Notes: a model not told the origin generated them from the letters alone. A DNA stretch of 64,000 bases from Ascarosepion bandense (GCA_037127315.1 JBBBDQ010001186.1:2609501-2673500), one strand, 5' to 3'; shown: positions 52,140 through 62,821, numbered from the stretch's first letter. A program made the numbers and translations.

Positions 52140-52262
52140 GCCACATGCTTGGGATCATCTTGCCAGGTAAATATTATGGTCACCACCTTGACAAATTGGC
52201 TAGGGTGAAATGTGAACCCAGTTCTTATGGTCAAAATGCCAACATTCTAACTACACACCCAC
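52140..52262 (-). mobile_element. tRNA-like SINE relic
   Basis: On the minus strand GGGTGTGTAGTTAGAATGTT (A-box-like) is followed by AACTGGGTTCACATTTCACC (B-box-like) about 30 bp later. Only the head is recognisable; the family is different from SINE-A. Confidence 0.45.
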
Positions 52263-52554
52263 TAACTACTAAAAACTATTAGTAGATATCAGGCAATATA
52301 AAAAAATATTATTCAAAAATTTAAAATGCTTATCACTCATCCGAAAATTTGCAATAAAAATTCTACACATGTGTATGGTATATTTTATTTTTATTTCAAA
52401 TTTCCTTTGATGATTCCTGATGAAATTACTTGGTTATTCCTTAATTACGATCACTAGAGAATATCATTATCATTCCATATGCAATGCCACTTCTGTTAGC
52501 CATGTAGTTATCTTCCTTTAACTTAACTCTTCTAAGTTATTTGTTCACCACTGC

Positions 52555-52645
52555 TGCAGTCTGATACTGAACTCACAACTCTTTTGGTCAAGTCACTGGA
52601 ACTAAACAACATCGATATCCACTGGGCCATGTGTGCTTAGCATCA
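52555..52645 (-). mobile_element. Possible tRNA-like SINE head
   Basis: On the minus strand CACATGGCCCAGTGGATATC (A-box-like) and GTTGTGAGTTCAGTATCAG (B-box-like) lie about 40 bp apart. A single copy with no recognised body. Confidence 0.4.
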
Positions 52646-52732
52646 AAGATTGCAATATGGAGTCTGGTAAAAAATGGTTATTGAGACATTAGGTATATAA
52701 GTCTAAGAAATTTACAAACTGATGTCCTCAAG

Positions 52733-53353
52733 GATGTGCGTTGTGGTGCAGTGGATATTGACTTGGACTGACAAATCGGGGAGACGAGTTCAAATTCCAG
52801 TTGAATTCCTTGCATTCACTTATGCACAAGTGCCGTTGGGAAAGGTATTAATCCATCTCTTCCCTCCAGTTATGGGTTAAATAATAGGATAGGTTAGGTT
52901 CTATAGCCTTGGCTGGCAACCAGTCTACCACAGAAAGCAATGGCAAACTACTGCGGGATAATCTTCGACCCAGTCATGTCATGTCTCTTTCGAGACATGA
53001 TCGCCTAAAGTGTGTATCACGTATGGCATTTAACTGACTAACTGAATATAATAGTTGGAAACATGATTAAGGCTTTTACTAGGCATAAAGTGGGGGATCA
53101 GCTTTATATTGTTATGAAGTAATAAACTGATCTCTCATTAATTACTGCTTAATAATATGATACATCTCTTCCCCACTCTAGATATGAATCAAATAATAGG
53201 ACAGATTGGGTTCTATAGCCTTGGCTGGCAACCAGTTTACCGCAGAATGTAATGGCAACCTACTGCAGGATAATCGTCTACCCAGTCAGTCATGTCTCTT
53301 TCCAGACATGATTGCTCCAAGCATGTATCACATATTGTACTTAACGGACTGAT
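52733..53353 (+). mobile_element. Composite SINE-A, plus strand
   Basis: A full SINE-A (52733-53040, head GGATGTGCGTTGTGGTGCAG) is followed by a linker with GAATATAATAGTTGGAAACA, AGTGGGGGATCAGC and ACTGATCTCTCATTAATTA. A partial SINE-A (about 53165-53353) then starts inside the body near CTCTTCCCC. The architecture is the same as at 46.5 kb (reversed) and 61.9 kb. Confidence 0.85.
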
Positions 53354-53699
53354 ATCCTCAAGGACAAGGCTAAAATGTCTTGATGAGAAGACTCCATTGA
53401 TCAACTAAATTTTTGTCTATAAAACTTATCAAAGGTGAAAAAACATTAATTGGTGATGAAATTGCACATGGTTATGATTTTATGTGTGGAAAGAAGCGAT
53501 TTTGTTTTTGTTTTAAGAGTGTTTTTTCTAAGTTTAATAACTAAATATCTTTATAATGACTTTATTGCCACACTGTATATGTTTTTTACATAACTGATAT
53601 GGGTAAAAATATAAGATAATGAAGTTGAAAATGAAACTAGAGTCTTTAAGAATATTTATTTAGTGCAACTTCTTTAGATAAATATTCTTATAAACTCTT
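53354..53699. other. Unassigned AT-rich sequence
   Basis: No gene or repeat is recognised. Confidence 0.5.
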
Positions 53700-53790
53700 G
53701 GGGTTCATTGACTAGTCTGGCCCAAGGCAGGCAGAGGTGGAGAAGCTTTGTTGCTGCCCTACACACCATTGGGTGTAACGGATAAAAAAA
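53700..53790 (+). mobile_element. SINE-B 3' tail
   Basis: GCTGCCCTACACACCATTGG, then GTGTAACGGATAAAA, matches the tail of SINE-B at 10795-10835 on the opposite strand. The 67-codon minus-strand frame over this region is fortuitous. Confidence 0.65.
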
Positions 53791-53842
53791 AACAAACCCT
53801 GAAGCATTTTCAACTTCTTTTTCCCATACACAGATGCACCCC

Positions 53843-53843
53843 C

Positions 53844-53874
<31 letters not shown>

Positions 53875-54130
53875 GTCATCCGCAGACAGATCTGTTTTGC
53901 TGTATCACAGCTCATCAGTACGGTTAGACATCCAATTGCTTTTACCCAGGATTGGAACCTGACCGAATTGACATCAGTTGGCGCTCGGTAGAAGAAGGCA
54001 GACTTTTAGTGTGTGATATACCATGTAAACACACGCCAGTAGCCAAGAGTGTTCTAATTCATTATTGAATGAACTATACGTAGATGCTAGGTAGCTACTG
54101 TTTTTTTTTCAAAATCTACCATTCTTCCAG
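53843..54130 (-). mobile_element. SINE-C copy 2
   Basis: After a TA tract (53843-53870) the repeat runs from ATCCGCAGACAGATCTGTTT through TTTTACCCAGGATTGGAAC (reversed B box) and GCGCTCGGTAGAAGAAGGCA to TCATTATTGAATGAACTATA. Compared with 62.8 kb it lacks about 22 bp around the reversed A box. Confidence 0.7.
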
Positions 54131-54154
54131 AGTGCTCAATCAGGGTGTGAGAGC

Positions 54155-54235
54155 GTAAACAGTCATCCGCAGACAGATCTGTTTTGCTGTATCACAGCTC
54201 ATCAGTACGGTTAGACAGCTGGTTGCTTTTAGCCA

Positions 54236-54281
<46 letters not shown>
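54155..54281 (-). mobile_element. SINE-C fragment plus (TA)n
   Basis: A second, shorter copy repeats GTCATCCGCAGACAGATCTG through GTTGCTTTTAGCCAGAAT and then runs into (TA)n to 54281. It sits 25 bp after copy 2, so the pair is a tandem arrangement. Confidence 0.7.
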
Positions 54282-54284
<3 letters not shown>

Positions 54285-55302
54285 CTAAGAACCCTATCGA
54301 AAAATAAGTCATCATTCCTAACCTACATAATATACAAATTCTTATGTTCAGTACTGAAAAAAAAAGAAAAAGAAAAAAAAAAGAAAAAAAAAGACAAACC
54401 AAAAAAACAACAACAACAACCAAAAATCTGTTTATATTTTTAAAAAGCCGATCTACAGTCCCAATGATTTTCCCTTCTCAGCAGTACCTCCCTATTGAAC
54501 CTAAAAGAGGTAGTGCCAGGGTTTTTTAAAGTCACATTTACTAGAAATAACACCTTCAACGAATGCTGTCGGACCTTTTTCTTTTCTACCTCGATTGCTT
54601 ATTATATACCCATATATATATATATTATTTTAACACCCCACATGATCCCAGCAGCACAATTTCATCAAAAGGTGGTTGATCATGTTTGTTCTGTGGTGAT
54701 CCTTGTTCAAACTCAAGTGTCGGTAGTGACGCTTTATTCATATATGATACCTCCCATTTCAGATTTCGCCTGGAGTCTATATTTCTTCAGCTTTGGTTAA
54801 ATATTTAAAAAGTCTGTTGCCCTTCTTTTTCTCTTATCGTAAAACTTTGGTTCAATAATTTCCGATCGCGTGGGTACGTCAAACCTGTCATACAATATTT
54901 CCATTCGTACCTCTTTTTGAAGACCTTCTAAATCAGTAAATGTTCATTTTAACTGATTAAAGCAAGAAAAAACTGTTCATTTTATAAACATTTTAGAACA
55001 TTGCTACAGCATTCATAGCTGATTCTATTAATTAACTAAGCTGTTAATTAATAAAATCAGCTATAAATACTGCTTCGAGGATCTGTAGTTTGTTTTGCTG
55101 TTTTCTTGGTGCAGGATAGTTGTGTTATCGACCATTATTTTTTTATCTTGTGAATGTAGACAGGAATCTTGCTGTTGATTTCTAAAAATGGGCCAATGGT
55201 CGTACATGTGAAATGTAAGACGTCTTGTTAATGTAATTGTTATAAATCCAAATTATACATTTTTTTTCTTTTTGTCGGAGATACATTCTACCAAACGACA
55301 TA

Positions 55303-55366
<64 letters not shown>

Positions 55367-55509
55367 GTTTTACGTAATGCATTAGTTGATGGGCAGTAGT
55401 TATTACGGATGATTATTTTAGTAGTATTGTATTTTTTATAATATATTATTAATTTTAATTTCTTATTAGGATCTACGGGAGATATATTAGTATGAATGAG
55501 AATTTTTAT
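54282..55509. other. Unassigned; A-rich tract and small fold-backs
   Basis: A purine tract (A and AAG runs) lies at 54356-54430. At 54997-55070 arms of about 30 bp fold back; both contain ATAGCTGATT/AATCAGCTAT-type sequence. TTACAAACATTTTAGAACATT-like DNA at 54975-55000 is shared with 25855-25880. A (TA)n tract lies at 55305-55360. No gene is seen. Confidence 0.5.
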
Positions 55510-55634
55510 GATATTTTCATATTCATATTATAATACACGAAAGGTTATCCCTGAGTATGAACGGATTTTATTAAAAATAAGGAAACACAATGTTTGCAAT
55601 TTATTTAATCTGACGCCTAAAAGAAAATTTGCTG

Positions 55635-55673
<39 letters not shown>

Positions 55674-55737
55674 TTTATATATATATATGTATATATATTC
55701 ATATGAGAATTTCACACACACATACAAACACACACAC

Positions 55738-55790
<53 letters not shown>
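55510..55790 (+). repeat. Repeat H with (CA)n(TA)n end
   Basis: ATACACGAAAGGTTATCCCT, AACGGATTTTATTAAAAAT and AAAAGAAAATTTGCTGCC, then CA and TA tracts to 55790. It is collinear with the pieces at 25446-25545 and 25905-26042. Confidence 0.7.
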
Positions 55791-55794
<4 letters not shown>

Positions 55795-55973
55795 GAGAGA
55801 GAAAGAGAGAGAATTATTATTAGTGTTATAATAATAACATATAAGCCTGCAGCTCAAAAGCTTCAGGTTTCGGTGCCAGGTACACCATCATCAGGCAGTC
55901 ATTATAACACTAACAATAACTACATCTGTATAGAAGCTTTACATCTTTATAAAGCATTTTATAAAAAGTAAAA

Positions 55974-57174
55974 ATTACCAAACTTGCTTGATCTGATTCA
56001 GTCTTTCCTATGTAACCGGATAATGAAGGTCGTCTTCAATGGGCATGCCTCCACATCCGACTACACGAACACTGGTGTCCCCCAGGGCTCTATCCTAGGT
56101 CCGACGCTCTTTCTGATCTTCATAAATGATCTCACAGACATGATCAAACCCCAAGTAGGCATCTACGCAGATGACACTACCATTTACTCCCGTATCAGTA
56201 AGAAATCTGGCGAGGCTGACAAACATATTCTCGCTGCTGATCTTGAGAAGGACCTACACTTAGTGGTGGACTGGGGTAAGTGGCTTTTTAATTTTCAATG
56301 CTTTTAAAACGAAACTGCTATCTCTCAACTATCAAACGTAATTTCTCCTGTCCCCCATAAGCATGGGCTAAGCAAGTCTCCCTGAAAGCAATATACTGCA
56401 CCTCCTTGGCCTTACCCTATCTCACGATCTCAAGTGGAATCATTACATTGAGTCAACAGCTAAATCCACTGCTAGGAAAGTTGGGTCACTGTGTCGGGCC
56501 AGGAAGTTTTTTTCCGCCTGTATCCATCTTGCACATATACAAATCAACCATCCGAACATGCATAGAATAATGTTGTCATATCTGATCTGCTGTTCATCTC
56601 AGTGTTCTCGACAGGCTCCAAAGGAGAATCTCTAATGTGATAGATTCCGACCGGGCAGCTCGACTCCAGCCACTTTCTCACCGGCGGGATGTGGCTTCCC
56701 TCTGTCTCTTTTACAAATATTTTCATGGATTCTACTCCGATGAATTTAGGTCACTAATGCCCCTCCCTAAGAATTAACTCGTGCAACCTGACTTGCAACA
56801 AGTTAGATCAACCAAATGCAGCCAACAATTCTACTCCAATAGCTTCTTTTCTCGCATTTTCCACCTGTGGAACTCCCTTCCGTATACTTGTGTTCCTGAC
56901 GGCTAAAACCTCCAGAAATTTAATTGCAATGTCAATTCCCAGTTCCCATCTTTCATCCACTTAATTCCAATGCTTCCCTCGTTCTTTCTACCTCACACTG
57001 TGTATCTTGCAGTTTTCTTCTCACTCTGCCTTCGCAATTGTCTTCACACCTGTGTTCCCATCCTTCTCTTGCCCCTTTCTCTGACACCCCCTGGAACTGG
57101 TTCGTCTTTCTCTTCACTCTCTTACGTAGCCTCCTACGCGTCAGTAGCTATACCGCTTTGCTTAGGGTGAAACG

Positions 57175-57178
<4 letters not shown>
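55974..57178 (+). mobile_element. LINE-A copy, RT middle to 3' end
   Basis: The frame 55984-56307 reads LDLIQSFLCNRIMKVVFNG, PQGSILGPTLFLIFINDL and IYADDTTIYSRISKK (YADD), then shifts frame near 56280 and continues with LHLLGLTLSHDLKWNHYI, STARKVGSLCRARKF and RDVASLCLFYKYFHGF-like sequence with stops. The 3' UTR ends GGTGAAACGATTA and runs straight into (TA)n at 57176-57222, showing the microsatellite as a continuation of the LINE tail. Confidence 0.85.

Positions 57179-57222
<44 letters not shown>
57176..57222. repeat. (TA)n at LINE-A 3' end
   Basis: A TA tract of about 47 bp beginning at the last bases of LINE-A. Confidence 0.95.
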
Positions 57223-57225
<3 letters not shown>

Positions 57226-58423
57226 AGACTGTCATCGATGGTTGTTGGGCTCATTGTCGTCTTTTATATTACATCCGGTGTATTACTAATTTTGAACACT
57301 TTATACGGAATATTTGTATTGATTCTATATATATATATATATATTTATATGCACGTAAACATTACTACACAAACGCACACACACATATGTATGTATGTGT
57401 GTGTTTTCATGTGTGCGTGCGTTTGTGTGTGTGTTTGTTGTTTCAAACTTGCACTTGATTATTACCCGGATGTTTATTTTTAGACATAAACATCCAATGA
57501 TTTTCTGGTGACTGAGTACACAAATTTCCGTGCACTTTCTGACTTTTATAGTTCCTAAAATAAACACTGTATATATATATATATAATAAAATGAAAATCC
57601 CATTGGTAAAATAGAGTATCATGAAAAATAGCCGAACTGAAATAAAGGGATTAATTGCAATTAATGCACAAAAAAAAAAAAAAAGAATTACAGATAGAAA
57701 TCAAGAATGTGCGAGATCTGATAACGAAAATAAATGGTATTTTCTTCTAATTGTCAGCAAAGGAAGAACACTTAGTCATGGGAGTGCCGGAAAAGATCAT
57801 TTTTCTGGTTTTACCGTTTTTTGGGGTTTTTTTTAAAAATCTTATGCAAAATAAATTATTGAATGGGTAACGTCTTATATTACTACTAACTCCACCTGAT
57901 GCCAAATTCTCCAGTTGAAGAAAGAAATTCAGGATTTACATGTGAAATAGAATACAAATATGGCTAGGTCAAATTTAACTTCCCGTGACCATGGAAATTT
58001 TTGAACGATCCCTTTTCTTGCAATTTGTAAGAAAATAGATTGTAAATAAAGAAAGTACGGTAGTCTTGCCAGGTAAAAATAATGTATTTTTTTATTTTAT
58101 TTTGTTTATGTGTTCGGACAAATAAACTTAAAGAAAAGAAAGAAAAAACAAAAAGAAACACTTGATTTCGAAACTCTAGAGTTGAGATACTGAATCTTAG
58201 CCAAGTGAAAATAGTTTCCATTAATTTTTTTTCTGGTTTCCATGAAATATTCGAATATAAATTATCCAATATCTTCTGAGCGCTTTCGATTATATATATA
58301 TTTCAGATGTAAATTCAATATTTTACATTTGGGGAATAGCAATTTCTACAGGTTCTTTAGAACCCGCGTTTTAATTCCAGCCTAACCAAAAATGAAGAAA
58401 TTCTATTGTGCCCGGAAATATGT
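57223..58423. other. Unassigned, with short microsatellites
   Basis: TA tracts at 57327-57345 and 57571-57585, and an inverted CACACACATATG/CATATGTGTG-type block at 57370-57440. Open frames here are microsatellite or A/T-run translations. No gene is supported. Confidence 0.5.
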
Positions 58424-58730
58424 GTGCGTTGTGGTGCAGTTGCTATCGGCTCAGAATGAGAAATCGAAGAGCAGGGTTCAAATTCCATTTGAGTGTGTGT
58501 TGTATTCACTCACACGCAAATACCCTTAGGAAAGGTATCAATTTGTCTTTTCTCCCGCCAGCTATGGGTTAAATAGCAGAACAGATTGGGTTCTATAGCC
58601 TTGGTTGGCAACCAGTTTACTGAAGAAAGTAATTGTAACCTACTGTGGGATAATCTTCTGCCTAATCAGTCATGTTTCTTTGAGATATGATCACCCAAGT
58701 ATCACGTTTGGTAATTAACTGACTGATATG
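58424..58730 (+). mobile_element. SINE-A, full-length, diverged
   Basis: Plus-strand copy, head GTGTGCGTTGTGGTGCAGTT, B-box region GGGTTCAAATTCCA, tail TTAACTGACTGATATG. The hairpin is decayed to CATGTTTCTTTGAGATATGA. Confidence 0.85.
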
Positions 58731-58748
58731 CACACACGTACGCGCGTC

Positions 58749-58796
<48 letters not shown>

Positions 58797-59279
58797 CATA
58801 TATGATGTCCCAGGTAATACAAGAGAAGTAAGATATATGTAAAAAATAATTATATCTTCGTTCTTTATCACTCGATGCTACTCAAAGTCTTATAGGCGAT
58901 GTAGTCATCAGGCATAAACTTGAAATTTCCTGCCTTTTATTTCCCGACAAATTCATGCTTATGCTTGATGATTATCTCACAGATGAAACTTTCAGTAGCG
59001 TCATGCCTGCGGACATAGCAGCTAATAGCTCTGTCACAAAGTCCGATGGATTAGACGGTGATTTCTCCTACAAAGAATGAAGCAAGTTGGAACCCCACTG
59101 AAGAACGCATGTTATTTGTTAATTCTTCCGAAGGCGCAAACCAGTAAACGTAATTTAAACTGCTTATTAAAAATAGAGTGTCTACTCAAACGTGAATAAA
59201 CACAGAGTAACCCTGTAGTAGGGACGGTCAGCCTAGTCCGATACAAGGCCAATTCACAAACATAGTCAACACTCCCCAC
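58731..59279. other. Unassigned; (CA)n and possible IR-element arm
   Basis: A CA tract lies at 58750-58790. Around 59150-59215, GAGTGTCTACTCAAACGTGA resembles the right arm of the inverted-repeat element at 41288-41366. No gene is seen. Confidence 0.45.
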
Positions 59280-59441
59280 AACTTAGAGGTTTATCGGAAC
59301 CATCACAATTATCAGAAGGTTGAAATGTGGAAGAATAAAAGTATTTCGTTTGTATGTTAAAGTAGAATTTTATTAACAGAATTGAATAACATTAATCAGA
59401 AAGAAGTGAAATTACTATGTGAATATTAAAAAAGGAAGTGT
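59280..59441 (+). repeat. Repeat N, copy 2
   Basis: ATTATCAGAAGGTTGAAATG, TGTGGAAGAATAAAAGTAT and TGAATAACATTAATCAG, parallel to 42640-42760. The repeat is interrupted by SINE-A and resumes at 59771 with GAGTTCGTAGT. Confidence 0.6.
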
Positions 59442-59452
59442 ACTACAAAGTT

Positions 59453-59759
59453 GGATGTGCTTTGTGGTGCATTGGATATCGGCTCGGAACGAGAAATCGG
59501 GGAGCCGAGTTCGAATTCCAGCCGAATTCATTGCATTCACTTACGCGCAAATACCCTTGGGAAAGGTATTAATCCGTCTATTCCTTCCAGTTATGGGTTA
59601 AATAACAGGACAGATTGGGTTCTATAGCCTTGGTCGGCAACCAGTCTACCGCAGAAAGCAATGGCAACCTACTGCGGGATAATCTTCTGCCCAGTCAGTC
59701 ATGTCTCTTTCGAGACATGATCGCCCAAGCGTGTATCACGTATGGCACTTAACTGACTG
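59453..59759 (+). mobile_element. SINE-A reference copy with 11-bp target duplication
   Basis: 307 bp flanked by ACTACAAAGTT (59442-59452 and 59760-59770). It has all features: A and B boxes; a TCGGCTC/GAGCCGA stem in the tRNA-like part (59479-59485 with 59502-59508); CAAATACCCTTGGGAAAGG; a perfect 9-bp hairpin TCATGTCTC-TTTC-GAGACATGA (59699-59720); and a CTTAACTGACTG end. The least diverged copy I see. A 60-codon frame across it is not a gene. Confidence 0.97.
59465..59519 (+). promoter_or_regulatory. SINE-A internal Pol III promoter
   Basis: A box TGGTGCATTGGA at 59465-59476 and B box GAGTTCGAATTCC at 59507-59519. This is the best promoter match among the SINE-A copies; activity is inferred. 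Confidence 0.75.
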
Positions 59760-59770
59760 ACTACAAAGTT

Positions 59771-60410
59771 AAAAGGCATCAAGAGTTCGTAGTTGTAGGT
59801 AGCAAGTCATATTGTGTGTCTGCAAAGATTAATATGATAGCAAGGAAGCCTGTGTTTCTTTCTTTTTTAATGGCTGGCGCAAAAGGAAGGTGAAGCAATA
59901 AATGAAAATGGTACTTATCGAAGTTAATTTTTAGGAGTCAGTTGAAGTATCTTGGTGTTGTTGTTGTCTTCTTCTTGATTGACTGCGAGAGTGGTAAAGA
60001 TGAAGAAGGACAACGAATAAGTGACGGGTCAGGCTTGAAGTTTCTTTTTTCACATCATAGCGTGTCGTCTCTAATTTCTGCTCCCATCTAACTGACTGCT
60101 TCGACTTTCTTTCTGTTTTTATAGCCAAAGACATTTTTAACATAAGCTTGTTAACTTTCTGTCAGTTTTTCGAATCGCTTCCTTTCATTGGTTTGAAAAT
60201 TAATTTGACATTGGATCGCGAAATCCGGCTTCGCCTTTTTTTTTCAGTAGGGGTCAATCCTTTTCCTATTTGTCAAAATTAGAATTTCACACGTAATTGT
60301 GAATTTTGTAAAAAGTGAAGAGAAGAGAGTTACTTTTAATTTCGTGTTCACCACAACCTTTTGAATATTAGGAATTAATGTAGGGTAAGATATTCCTCTT
60401 TTCTTCCAAA

Positions 60411-60411
<1 letters not shown>
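59771..60411. other. Repeat N end, then unassigned
   Basis: The first 60 bp belong to repeat N. The rest is unassigned; a 70-codon minus-strand frame (59931-60143) ends in a Gln/Arg-rich stretch from TTG/TCT repeats and is not supported. Confidence 0.45.

Positions 60412-60459
<48 letters not shown>
60412..60459. repeat. (TA)n microsatellite
   Basis: A TA tract of about 48 bp. Confidence 0.95.
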
Positions 60460-60461
<2 letters not shown>

Positions 60462-60626
60462 TAAATTATAACATGGATATGTTATAATATCACTACAAAA
60501 GTTGCCATTTTGTTTCAACACTCAATATTATATATATAAAGTCTACACCCAGAGACAACAGACTTCCCACAATCAACCACTGTCAATAAGATATTTAAAA
60601 AGTAAAAAGTAAAAAAAAAAATAAAA

Positions 60627-60687
<61 letters not shown>

Positions 60688-61269
60688 CTCAGTAAAATCA
60701 GCTACTGTTCCGTAAAGAACATTGTAGAAATAAAAAAATATGCATAGCAGGAATAGAGCTAACAGATCATCTGAACAAGTTAAACCCACTTTTAACTGCA
60801 GAACAAAGAACGAAAGTTTCTAATATAGCAATTGATTAAAAACAATATCAAGTTACTATAAAATCTGTAGATAACGAAGAAAAATATACATAGGAGTAAC
60901 TAAAGAACCCTGGAAACGAAGACACTAAACACACAAAACATCATTTTCGGATAGAAAATACGCGAATAGCATAATGCTTTCCAAACATATTTGGAAGAAG
61001 TAGAAACCAAAGCATACCAAAAATCATAGAAAATAAGGAAAACAGAATGAACCCACAGCAATCAATCCAAAAACTGTAAACCGTGCCCAGAGAAAAAATG
61101 GCTATAACTTCCCTGACTAAAACAAAATACTAAATAAACTATCCGTCCTCTTCTCAAAATGCAGAAACGAAAACAAATTTTTGCTACGTTACTTAAATAC
61201 AGAAATCTGAAAATGAATAAGAATAAACGAAAATAAACTGAGTAAATAAACAAAAACAAGTAAAATAAA
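60460..61269. other. Unassigned; (CA)n at 60629-60684
   Basis: A long CA tract is the only clear feature. The rest is A-rich; frames are chance. Confidence 0.55.
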
Positions 61270-61385
61270 TTAACCCTCTAGGGCCATTCGTATCATATTA
61301 GTGGGGGATCTGTTTATTACTTCATAACAATATAGAACTGATCCCCCACTTTATGACAAGTAGAAGCCTTAATCATATTATATTA
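61270..61385 (+). repeat. Truncated MITE end plus hairpin linker
   Basis: TTAACCCTCTAGGGCCATTC (61270 onward) repeats the left end of the adjacent MITE for about 30 bp. It is then joined to the GTGGGGGATC hairpin and the GTAGAAGCCTTAATCATA segment found in the linkers of the composite SINEs. TTAA sits at 61270-61273. Confidence 0.8.
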
Positions 61386-61615
61386 TTAACCCTCTAGGGC
61401 CATTCGTATCATATTTGATACAGTATGAAAACAAGCCTTGAAAGAAATATTTTCCTGAAAAATTTTTTAAGAGAAATATTTTATAAATTTCAAATGAAAG
61501 CAGTACTGACTGCTCAGTCAATGAATACCAAATGTTTCCTTATAGGGAAATACCAAATGTTTCCTTATAGGGAAATACTGTATCAAATATGATACTAATG
61601 GCCCTAGAGGGTTAA
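61386..61615. mobile_element. piggyBac-like MITE
   Basis: 222 bp between TTAA sites (61386-61389 and 61612-61615). Terminal inverted repeats of about 38-41 bp start CCCTCTAGGGCCATT and include GTATCATATTTGATACAG on both sides, with about one mismatch. A TTAA target with CCCT-type ends is typical of piggyBac elements. A 25-bp tandem (ATACCAAATGTTTCCTTATA twice, near 61525-61575) lies inside. No transposase. Confidence 0.88.
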
Positions 61616-61777
61616 TCCAAACAAATGAATAAGTATAGAAACTAAGTAAATAAGAAACAAATTAACTAACCACGTATGCACAGATAAACATAAGAAAACG
61701 TAGTAATAACAACCAACAATAAAATAATCAGTAATAAGTAAATAAATAAAAAGTTCACTAACAACACTACAAAGACA

Positions 61778-61854
61778 AAAAAAATGGATTAGGATCCACA
61801 AGTATTCTCACTCATAATGAGTGAGAATACTTGTGGATCCTAATCCATTTTTTT
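61778..61854. repeat. 77-bp perfect palindrome
   Basis: Two 38-bp arms (61778-61815 and 61817-61854) are exact inverted copies separated by one base. Each arm contains TGGATTAGGATCCACAAGTA or its complement. It could extrude as a cruciform or arise by template switching. Confidence 0.97.
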
Positions 61855-61904
61855 ACCTTACAATAATTCGAAACATATCGCCAGCCAAAATAACCGTTAG
61901 AAGA

Positions 61905-62520
61905 TTATGTGCGTTGTGGTGCATTGGATATCGGCTCGGAACGAGAAATCGGGGAGCCGAGTTCGAATTCCAGCTGAATTTATTTAAGCGCAAATACCCT
62001 TGGGAAAGGTATTAATCCGTTTATTCCTTTCAGTTATGGGTTAAATAACAGGACAGATTGGGCTCTATATAGCCTTGGTTGGCAACCAGTCTACCGCAGA
62101 AAGCAATAGCAACCTACTACGGGATAATCTTCTGCCCAGTCAGTCATGTCTCGAAAGAGTCCTGATCGCCCAAACGTGTATCACGTATGGCACTTAACTG
62201 ACTGACTGAATATAATAGTTGGAATAATGATTAAGGCTTATAATGGTCATAAAGTGGGGGATCAGTTTATTACTTCATTACAATAGGAAACCGATCCCCC
62301 ACTAATTACTACATAATAATATAATAGATTTCTTTTCCCTTTACCTATGAGTCAAATAACAGGACAGATTGGGTTCTATAGGCTTGGTCGGCAACCGGTC
62401 TACCGCAGAAAGCAATGGCACCCTACTGTGGGATAATCTTCTGCCCAGTCAGTCATGTCTCTTTCGAGACATGATCGCCCAAGCGTGTATCACGTATGGC
62501 ACTTAACTGACTGACTGAAT
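61905..62520 (+). mobile_element. Composite SINE-A, plus strand
   Basis: SINE-A (61905-62212, about 15 bp lost at TTTATTTAAGCGCAAATACC), the linker with GAATATAATAGTTGGAATAA, AGTGGGGGATCAGTTTATTA and CCGATCCCCCACTAATTA, then a partial SINE-A (about 62325-62520) ending CTTAACTGACTGACTGA. This is the third instance of the same architecture. Confidence 0.88.
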
Positions 62521-62821
62521 AGAATAATGCAATCCAACAGACTATTCACAATGCATCAATGGCCTATAAATAGTTGAGAAAAGCACAATGTCCTGAAAAT
62601 TGCGTTTAACATTAGATAGACTGTCGCCTCTAGATGTTGTAGGTGTTGACTTCAATGTCCACTTTTATATTTACATACTCTCTATCCTTAATATTCAGCA
62701 CTTTACCCTTTGGATATAACATACCATAAGACTATACTTTATCATGTACATATATATCTTACTTCTCTCTCTCTCTCTCTCTCTCTCTCCCTCTTTCTCT
62801 TTCTCTCTCTGTATATATATG
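62521..62821. other. Unassigned; (TC)n at 62762-62810
   Basis: A TC-rich tract and short TA tract precede SINE-C copy 3. No gene is seen. Confidence 0.6.

Noticed and set aside
59453..59540. Functional tRNA gene
   Set aside because: A and B boxes are present but the cloverleaf is incomplete, there is a long SINE body behind, and the unit is repeated with target duplications.
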